Made by a program: the position numbers and the translations under genes
The notes under the pieces: model-generated
Seen by the model: only the letters and a program-made list of their open reading frames with translations
Told to the model about the DNA's origin: nothing
Databases searched by the model: none
Source of the DNA: Acetobacteraceae bacterium
GTDB lineage: Bacteria > Pseudomonadota > Alphaproteobacteria > Acetobacterales > Acetobacteraceae
DNA length: 7,149 nucleotides
Direction of reading: 5' to 3'
NCBI GenBank assembly: GCA_019689515.1
Contig: JADGHI010000187.1
Location: forward strand, 1 to 7,149
In this document: positions 1-4,985 of the stretch, one piece after another
Layout of the letters: every line of letters starts with the position of its first letter
How positions within the stretch are numbered: position 1 is the first letter of the stretch

Positions 1-46
1 ACCACAAGTGTTGATTTGATTATGCATACAACCTAATGGCTTTTCT
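1..46 (+). promoter_or_regulatory. AT-rich leader upstream of the methyltransferase gene
   Basis: The first 46 bases are far richer in A and T than the following gene, as expected of a promoter or leader. TTGATT at 11-16 could be a -35 element, but 17 bases on there is only TAATGG, a poor -10, so no promoter is assigned. There is no clear Shine-Dalgarno sequence before the GTG at 47. A four-codon reading frame (ATG at 36-38, TGA at 48-50) overlaps that GTG as GTGA, which could allow translational coupling or be chance. The true promoter may lie upstream of the window. Confidence 0.25.
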
Positions 47-2026
47 GTGACGCCAGCCATCCCCCGCCACCAGGCCGCCCTGGCCAGCGAGGCCTGTCGC
101 TCCTTCCTCGCCGATCCGGGATTGCCGGTCCCGGACGCCACAGCCATCCGCCGGGTCGGCTCCATGGGCCGCACGGATTTCCTGCAGACCGGATTCCTGC
201 TGTGTGAGGCCCTGCGCGAGGCCGCGGGCCTCACCCCGGACGAGGCGGTGCTCGACATCGGCTGCGGCTGGGGGCGCCTCGCCCTGCCGCTCGCCCGCCA
301 TCTCGGCCCCGCCGGCCGCTATCTCGGCATGGACGCCGCGGCCGAGGCGATCGCCTGGTGCCGCCGCGCGATCGGCGATGCCGATTCGCGCTTCCGCTTC
401 CATCACGCCGACATCCGCAACTCTTACGCGAATCCGCGGGGCCGGATCCCCGCCTCGGCGGCGGTGCTTCTGCCCTGGGAGGAACGCTTCGACCTCGTGG
501 TCGCTACCTCCCTCTTCACCCACCTCCTGCCGGATGCGGTCGAGCGCTACGTGAGGGAGGCCGCGCGGCTGTGCCGGCCCGGCGGCCGGTTCTTCGCCAC
601 CTTCTTCCTCCTCGACGAGGAGTCGCTGCGCCTCTCCGCGGAGGGCCGCGCCCGGCACCGCTTCCCGGCGCAACGTGGTGTCGCGCGCATCGCCAATGAG
701 GAGGTGCCCGAGGATGCCGTGGCCTATCCGCGGGAGCATGTGCTGGCCCTGCTCGACGCCGCCGGCTTCGACGCGGAATTGCTGCCCGGCGCCTGGTGCG
801 GCCGGGATGGCGCGACGGCCTTCGACTACCAGGACGTGATCCTCGCGCGCCGTCGCGGCGATGCGCCGGCGGGGCGCGCCGGTACCCTCGGTGCCGTGGA
901 GGGGCTGTCGCGCGGCCGGCTGCGCGGCTGGGCCTGGGACCGCGGCGGAGCCGTGGCGCCGCTCGTGCGCGTCGAGCTGGACGGCGAGATCGTGGCCGAG
1001 GCGCGTCCCGAACACCCGCGCCGCGACCTGCCGGAGGGCGGCCCGCCGGTCGGGGCGCCCTGCGGCTTCGCCATCGCCCTGCCGCCGCGGCTCCTCGACG
1101 GAAGGCCGCGGGCGCTGCGCGTGACCGCTGGCGAGGAGGCGCTCGTGCTCTGCGCACGCGACGGCGTCGCCATCGTCGATCCGGCGGAGGAGATGCTGCG
1201 CGCCTGGCGAATCGAGGCCGTCTCGCGCGGCGCGTGGCGCATCGAATCGCTCGTCTCGGCCGAGGGGCGGCTGGAGGGGCTCGGCTGGGCGGTGCCGCCG
1301 CGCGGGCGGGTGCCCGCCGCGCCCGTGGCGCTTTTCGTGGAGGGGCAGCGTCTGCCGGTCAGCTGGCTGGACCGACCGGACCCGGCCCTCGCCGCGGCCC
1401 TCGGCCTGCCGGAGGACGGGGTGCGGCCCTGGTTCCGCTTCGCCCTTCCCGTGCCGGAGAAGAGCGGCGGGCGCCTGCTACGCCTCGTCCTCGGGCCCTC
1501 AGCGGATGCGCCCTATGACCCGCCCCTCGGCTTCGCGGTTGCACCGGGCGCGGAGGCGCTGCAGGCACTGGACGAGTTGCAGGTATCGGCGGCGCTGCGG
1601 CGCCATTTCGGACGCCGGCCCACGGGTTTCGCCCGCCGGCTCGACCTGCCGGCCGACGGTGCGAAGGCGGAGGCCGCGCTGGTCGCGGCGCCGGAAGGCG
1701 CAGCCGATCTCGTCCTGGCCCTCGGCCTGCTGGCGGATGCGGACATGGTGGCCGAGGCGCGCCGGCTGGAGGCGTTGCGCCGCGCCTGTGCGCCGGGCGG
1801 GGTCGCCGCCCTTGCGACAGCGGGACGTGGCGCCTGGATCGGCGCGGTGGCGCCGGCGGAGCGGTTCCTGGCGTGGCGGCGGGATGGCCTGGCAGAGGCG
1901 TCGCGGACCTCCGCGCACATCTTCGCCGTCTGCGGCGGCGCGCGCTTCGAGGTGGTGGCGCATGAGGAACTGGCGCTGACCGGCCTGCGCGACCTCGTGC
2001 TGGTGCGCCGGCCGGCCGCTGGCTGA
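47..2026 (+). CDS. Class I SAM-dependent methyltransferase with two beta-rich modules and a degenerate second methyltransferase-like C-terminus
   Basis: The 659-residue product starts with a Rossmann-fold methyltransferase, about residues 38-268. Motif I is VLDIGCGWG (68-76), an acidic residue expected to hold the SAM ribose is D96 in YLGMD, ADI follows at 121-123, then FDLVVATSLFTHL (148-160) and the post-motif CRPGG (176-180). Residues about 280-370 and 402-483 look like two related beta-rich modules; the first carries GWAWD and VRVELDGE, a pattern I recall from alphaproteobacterial glycosyltransferase and sulfotransferase proteins. Residues about 505-656 resemble the back half of another methyltransferase (ADLVLALGLL, CAPGG, FEVV, RDLVLVRRP) but lack a glycine-rich SAM loop. 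The methyl acceptor is unknown; a glycan or surface molecule is only a guess. GTG at 47 is the start used; ATG at 164 is an alternative, but it would remove residues leading into GRTDF, which looks conserved. No signal peptide or TM segment is seen, so it is probably cytoplasmic. Confidence 0.85.
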   Translation: MTPAIPRHQAALASEACRSFLADPGLPVPDATAIRRVGSMGRTDFLQTGFLLCEALREAAGLTPDEAVLDIGCGWGRLALPLARHLGPAGRYLGMDAAAEAIAWCRRAIGDADSRFRFHHADIRNSYANPRGRIPASAAVLLPWEERFDLVVATSLFTHLLPDAVERYVREAARLCRPGGRFFATFFLLDEESLRLSAEGRARHRFPAQRGVARIANEEVPEDAVAYPREHVLALLDAAGFDAELLPGAWCGRDGATAFDYQDVILARRRGDAPAGRAGTLGAVEGLSRGRLRGWAWDRGGAVAPLVRVELDGEIVAEARPEHPRRDLPEGGPPVGAPCGFAIALPPRLLDGRPRALRVTAGEEALVLCARDGVAIVDPAEEMLRAWRIEAVSRGAWRIESLVSAEGRLEGLGWAVPPRGRVPAAPVALFVEGQRLPVSWLDRPDPALAAALGLPEDGVRPWFRFALPVPEKSGGRLLRLVLGPSADAPYDPPLGFAVAPGAEALQALDELQVSAALRRHFGRRPTGFARRLDLPADGAKAEAALVAAPEGAADLVLALGLLADADMVAEARRLEALRRACAPGGVAALATAGRGAWIGAVAPAERFLAWRRDGLAEASRTSAHIFAVCGGARFEVVAHEELALTGLRDLVLVRRPAAG

Positions 2027-2043
2027 GGGCGCGGGCGGCGCCC
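2027..2043. terminator. GC hairpin between convergent genes, possible bidirectional terminator
   Basis: GGGCGC (2027-2032) and GCGCCC (2038-2043) form a perfect 6-bp stem with a 5-base loop. It fills the 16-base gap between the TGA of the methyltransferase gene and the stop of the opposing RTX gene. Neither side has a run of T, so it is not a classical intrinsic terminator. In sequence this GC-rich a 6-bp GC stem could also occur by chance. Confidence 0.35.
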
Positions 2044-2990
2044 TACAGGATGTCCGACAGCGAGAGGTCCGACACCGAGATGCCGACGAGGCGCACGCTG
2101 TCGGCGCCGTGGGAAAGGACGGCATCCTCGCCGTCCTGCACCGCCGCAGCGAGCATCGCCGCGATCTCCTCCGCGTCGAGGTCGAGGAAGATCAGCCGGT
2201 CGGCGCCGATGGTGAAGTCGAGCACCACGTCCTGCCCATCGCCGGCGGCGAAGAGGAACAGGTCGTCGCCCGCGCCGCCGATCAGCGTGTCGTCGCCGCG
2301 GCCTGCCTGGATGACGTCCTGGCCCGACCCGCCATCCACCAGGTCCGCGCTGCCGCCCTGGCCCAGGAAGTGGTCGTCGCCCGCGCCGAGCGCAACGAAG
2401 GTGGAGGTCGCCGAATCGTCCGAGGCGAAGACGCCGGCGCCATGCGTAGTGGCGGCGAAGGTCGCGTCGCCCGCGGCGGCCATGGCGGCGACGTCAAGCG
2501 GCCGGACGATGACGGTGTCGTCGCCCCCGCCCGTCGCGATGCGGAATTCGTTGACCCAGCCGAAGGTGTTCGTTGCGCTTTCCACCACGATCACATCGGC
2601 TCCGCCGGCGGTGACCACGTTGCCCCGCTTCGCCCCGATCAGGTGCACGAAGGAATCGCCGCCCCCGCCGAGGGTGACGTCGGTATGGACGAAGCCCGAG
2701 AGGGTGAGCCGCGCAGCTTCGTCCGCGACGAAGACCGCGTTCTTCACGCTGTTCCACGCGCCGGTCACGTCGAAGACGAGGCCGGAGGGCGCGTCCGGGG
2801 CGCCGGAGAATTGGACGAGGCCGTCGTGCACCAGCCCTTCGGCAAGGGGGCTCGCAAGAACGGTCTCGATGGCGCCCGGCACGGGTGCTGGCATGCCGTC
2901 GGGCGGCGCCGGAAGTGCCGTGGGTTCGGTGCCCGGCAGGTACCACTGGACGCTGTTGCCGAGGAGGCCGAAGCCGACCGTGAAATTCAT
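2043..2990 (-). CDS. Small RTX-type calcium-binding protein, probably exported by type I secretion
   Basis: The product has 315 residues. Nonapeptide calcium-binding repeats of the GGxGxDxUx type occupy about residues 201-246: LGAGDDHFL, QGGSADLVD (degenerate), GGSGQDVIQ, AGRGDDTLI and GGAGDDLFL. Looser glycine/aspartate turns appear earlier (GGGGDSFV near 108, GGGDDTVIV near 154), suggesting a longer, partly eroded beta-roll. Residues 252-270 (GQDVVLDFTIGADRLIFLD) are the usual strand-rich cap after RTX repeats. The acidic and hydrophobic tail ending SDLSLSDIL fits a C-terminal type I secretion signal, and there is no N-terminal signal peptide. In this family such proteins bind calcium and fold outside the cell. 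No catalytic domain is recognisable in residues 1-200, so its activity is unknown. No type I transporter genes lie in the window. GGAGGAG four bases before the ATG strongly supports the start. Confidence 0.85.
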   Translation of the reverse strand: MNFTVGFGLLGNSVQWYLPGTEPTALPAPPDGMPAPVPGAIETVLASPLAEGLVHDGLVQFSGAPDAPSGLVFDVTGAWNSVKNAVFVADEAARLTLSGFVHTDVTLGGGGDSFVHLIGAKRGNVVTAGGADVIVVESATNTFGWVNEFRIATGGGDDTVIVRPLDVAAMAAAGDATFAATTHGAGVFASDDSATSTFVALGAGDDHFLGQGGSADLVDGGSGQDVIQAGRGDDTLIGGAGDDLFLFAAGDGQDVVLDFTIGADRLIFLDLDAEEIAAMLAAAVQDGEDAVLSHGADSVRLVGISVSDLSLSDIL

Positions 2991-2994
2991 GGAT

Positions 2995-3001
2995 CTCCTC
3001 C
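2995..3001 (-). promoter_or_regulatory. Shine-Dalgarno sequence of the RTX gene
   Basis: Read on the minus strand, GGAGGAG lies four bases upstream of the ATG at 2990-2988. It is a near-perfect match to the 16S anti-Shine-Dalgarno sequence, and fixes the start of the RTX protein. Confidence 0.75.
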
Positions 3002-3010
3002 GTTCGCACC

Positions 3011-3029
3011 CGTTAAAAGTGCCTTAACG
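3011..3029. promoter_or_regulatory. Operator-like inverted repeat in the RTX promoter region
   Basis: CGTTAA (3011-3016) and TTAACG (3024-3029) are perfect 6-base inverted arms separated by 7 bases. The dyad lies 21 bases upstream of the RTX start codon and its distal arm overlaps the proposed -10 hexamer. That position would suit a repressor-binding site. It is AT-rich compared with the surrounding DNA. Which protein, if any, binds is unknown. Confidence 0.4.
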
Positions 3030-3055
3030 ATACAATTTGCTCGTATAGGTAGCAA
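3027..3055 (-). promoter_or_regulatory. Putative sigma-70-type promoter of the RTX gene
   Basis: On the minus strand, TTGCTA (3055-3050) matches TTGACA at four of six positions. After a 17-base spacer, TATCGT (3032-3027) matches TATAAT at four of six. The pair sits in the only AT-rich stretch between the divergent genes and about 35 bases upstream of the RTX start codon. Spacing and place are good, the hexamer matches are moderate, and there is no experimental evidence. Confidence 0.4.
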
Positions 3056-3529
3056 TATGTATTCAAACGCCACCTTTCTGGCCGAGCGGAGGGCGAAGGC
3101 CAGGCCACAGCGGCGTGGCGTCGACCGGGAAAACGGCACAAACGCAGGCACAGCGGCCATGCGATGAGACTGGCTGGGCGCCGGAGGTGGCCGGGAGCGT
3201 TACGGCCGCGCTCGCCAGCGGTGGGCGAGTGGATCCCAGGCGTCACACTGGGGCGGCATCCCGTTTACCGACGCCTGTGCGCCCTTGCCGCCACGCGCGA
3301 CGGCCTCAGGCATCCCCGCCGTGGCGCGACAAGCCCGAAGGTGCTCCGTATCCAAACAGGAGAGCGCGGCTCGGTGCGCCCATCGGTGTTTGGCCCATCC
3401 GTCGGTCGGCTCGCTCATCACCATCAGGCCGCGCACGCAGCGCGTGGCGCTGCGTTCGATCCATGACCGTCTACCCGTCATCGCAATGCTCTGGGGGCGA
3501 CGCCGAACTCGGGCAGGCGGCTCCCGGGC
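3056..3529. other. Gene-poor spacer between the RTX gene and the sulfotransferase remnant
   Basis: This stretch holds open frames on both strands, but none shows a recognisable domain or a good ribosome site. The frames that cross it are arginine/proline-rich or run antisense into the sulfotransferase remnant. It contains one strong dyad at 3435-3455, listed separately. It could be decayed coding DNA, since the neighbouring gene is broken too, but I could not assemble a coherent protein from its frames. Confidence 0.5.
3435..3455. repeat. Perfect 8-bp inverted repeat (hairpin)
   Basis: ACGCAGCG (3435-3442) and CGCTGCGT (3448-3455) are perfect inverted arms around the 5-base loop CGTGG, about 90 bases upstream of the sulfotransferase-like start codon. 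No T-run follows on either strand, so a simple intrinsic terminator is not indicated. It could be an operator or RNA hairpin, or the scar of decayed DNA. Confidence 0.4.
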
Positions 3530-3542
3530 GAGGGGGCGAGCA

Positions 3543-4602
3543 ATGGCGCGCGTGATCCTGCACATCGGCCCGCACAAGACGGGCACCACCCTGCTCCAGC
3601 AGCGTTTCGTCGCGCTGCGCGAGCCGCTCGGTGCAGCCGGAATCGTCTCCCCGGAGCGGTGACAGGAGCATCTCTGGGGCCACCATGCGCTTCCCTTCGA
3701 ACTCGCCGCGGCTGCCCGCATGGGCGGGGAGGGCGCATGGTGCGCCGAGTCCCTGCGGGAGGCCTTTGCGGAGATTGCTGCAGGTGCACCCTGTCTCCTG
3801 CTCTCCAGCGAGCACTTCGAGCGCCTGGATGCCGCCGTGATCTCGCTGCTGCGCCGGGTGCTCGATGGGCATGCCGTGGAGGTGTTGTACTTCGCCCGCC
3901 GCTGGTCGGGCCTGCTGCCTTCCGCCTGGCAGGAGAGCGTGAAGCATGGGAGCGCCGAGACCTTGCCGGCATTCGCCCTCGGCCATCTGTTGCAGCCTTT
4001 CCGCAGCGACATCCTGAACTACGCCAATGTCCTCGACCGGTATGCGGCGGTGTTCGGTGCGGATGCGCTGCGCCTCGCCTCCTACGACGCGGTGTTGGAG
4101 GAGGGTGGTGCGCTGCTGGGCTCCTTTCTCGACCGGATCCTCGGCGTGTCGTTGCCGCCGGATGGCGCAGCGGAGCGGGTGAATCCCGCGCTGCCGCCGG
4201 AGGATGTCGAGATCATGCGCGTGCTGAACGCGATGGCGCGGCGCGAGCGCGGGCGGGCGCCCGGTTGCGCCTGGACCCGGCTGCATGCCCGTGAGCGGCG
4301 CGTGAGGGCGATCCCGCCATGGCCGCGCTGCGCGCCGCCTTGCGCGGTTCCGTCGAGGCGTTGCGCATCCCGGACGATTCCGCCTCGTTCCGGGCCGTGG
4401 AGCGGGCGCTGATGGAGAGGCACGGGGCGCGATTGCTCGATCAGCCTCGCAAGGACGCCTGTTCGGTCCGCGCGCGGCGCCGGCCAAGGCTCTCCATGTC
4501 GCCGGCGATCCCTGGACCCTTCCGGGTGTCGCGGATGCCTTCGCTACGCTGCATCATGCCATCGGCGCGCGCCACCGCGCGAAACGGGCGGCAGCGGCCT
4601 GA
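3543..4602 (+). pseudogene. Sulfotransferase-like gene broken by an in-frame stop and two frameshifts
   Basis: The reading frame starts at ATG 3543, six bases after GAGGGGG (3530-3536). Its N-terminus, MARVILHIGPHKTGTT, carries the P-loop-like 5'-phosphosulfate-binding motif GPHKTGTT of PAPS-dependent sulfotransferases. Codon 40 is TGA (3660-3662), yet the same frame stays protein-like from 3663 to about 4295, including VLYFARRWSGLLPSAWQES (residues about 114-132), typical of this group. Near 4295-4305 the sense continues in a second frame (GDPAMAALRAALRGSVEALR), and near 4450-4455 in a third frame (GRLFGPRAAPAKALHVAG), ending at TGA 4600-4602. The length of 1060 bases fits two one-base deletions from a gene for about 353 residues. 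An intact protein would transfer sulfate to an unknown acceptor. Sequencing error could explain one lesion, but three make true decay more likely. Confidence 0.8.
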
Positions 4603-4617
4603 TCCGCATCCGGATCA
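4600..4617. terminator. Hairpin at the end of the sulfotransferase remnant
   Basis: TGATCCG (4600-4606) and CGGATCA (4611-4617) form a perfect 7-bp stem with a CATC loop. The stem begins with the stop codon of the sulfotransferase remnant's last frame. No T-run follows, so it would be an atypical terminator or an mRNA 3'-end hairpin. Its position supports 4602 as the original gene end. Confidence 0.4.
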
Positions 4618-4639
4618 TGGCGTCACCGTGCGGAGCCTT

Positions 4640-4649
4640 CGGTATACCG
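4640..4649. repeat. 10-bp perfect palindrome with CGGTA half-sites
   Basis: CGGTATACCG is its own reverse complement. The half-site CGGTA recurs, with a 4-base spacer, at 4757-4770. It could be a binding site for a dimeric regulator upstream of the sensor gene. It is short, so chance is a real alternative. Confidence 0.25.
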
Positions 4650-4696
4650 GTGCCGCAGCGCTACGCATCCCTGGGATTGGCGCAGTCCGCCGCTGA

Positions 4697-4716
4697 CCGG
4701 CATGGTCATGTGCCGG
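4697..4716. repeat. Inverted repeat CCGGCA/TGCCGG
   Basis: Perfect 6-base arms (4697-4702 and 4711-4716) flank an 8-base loop TGGTCATG. It lies about 95 bases after the sulfotransferase remnant and could be a transcription-end hairpin, although no T-run follows. Confidence 0.25.
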
Positions 4717-4756
4717 AGCCCAGTTGCCTTCCGTTACTCCTTTCGGTGGCGTGAAC

Positions 4757-4770
4757 CGGTACAGCTACCG
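4757..4770. repeat. Inverted repeat CGGTA-CAGC-TACCG
   Basis: Perfect 5-base arms with a 4-base spacer. The half-site is the same as in the palindrome at 4640-4649, making a possible pair of related sites in one intergenic region. Function is unproven. Confidence 0.25.
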
Positions 4771-4985
4771 ATCTGCGAGGGACGCGGATCAAGCCGGGAG
4801 CGGCCGTAGCGGGCAAAGGATTTGCGCGCTGGCGCATCGGTCGATGTGCCTGCGAATGTTCGCTAGGGCCGGCGGCGAGCTGCAACTGCTCTCACGTCAC
4901 TCTTCGCTTGTGCCAGGGTTGGGGCCGCGGTCAGATTGGGGCGGCGCGTCACGTTCAGCCTTGGGGGAGTGCCTGCGGCTTGTAC

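Larger units (their letters stand above)
4618..4985. other. Gene-free stretch before the sensor gene, with several inverted repeats
   Basis: No credible protein is encoded here on either strand; the open frames have no domain and poor composition. It holds three dyads: CGGTATACCG at 4640-4649, CCGGCA/TGCCGG at 4697-4716, and CGGTA/TACCG at 4757-4770. The promoter of the sensor gene should lie here, but no hexamer pair matches well enough to name. GGGGGAG at 4963-4969 is the only Shine-Dalgarno-like sequence near the sensor start. Confidence 0.5.

Noticed and set aside
20..1015. A 331-codon antisense open frame opposite the methyltransferase domain
   Set aside because: There are no recognisable motifs, and it fully overlaps the SAM-binding domain on the plus strand.
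2109..3167. A 352-codon plus-strand frame opposite the RTX gene
   Set aside because: The minus strand carries the RTX nonapeptides and a strong ribosome site; the plus-strand product lacks any domain.
3200..4012. A minus-strand frame whose later part reads SEPTDGWAKHRWAHRAA, vaguely recalling IS1595-type transposases (TDGW)
   Set aside because: The resemblance is limited to a few residues. The expected downstream KRWLLGTHQG and YLDEF blocks are absent in all three minus frames, and no terminal inverted repeats were found.
4908..4936. TTGTGC-N17-TCAGAT as a promoter for the sensor gene
   Set aside because: Each hexamer matches the consensus at only three of six positions, which is too weak to call in a GC-rich region.
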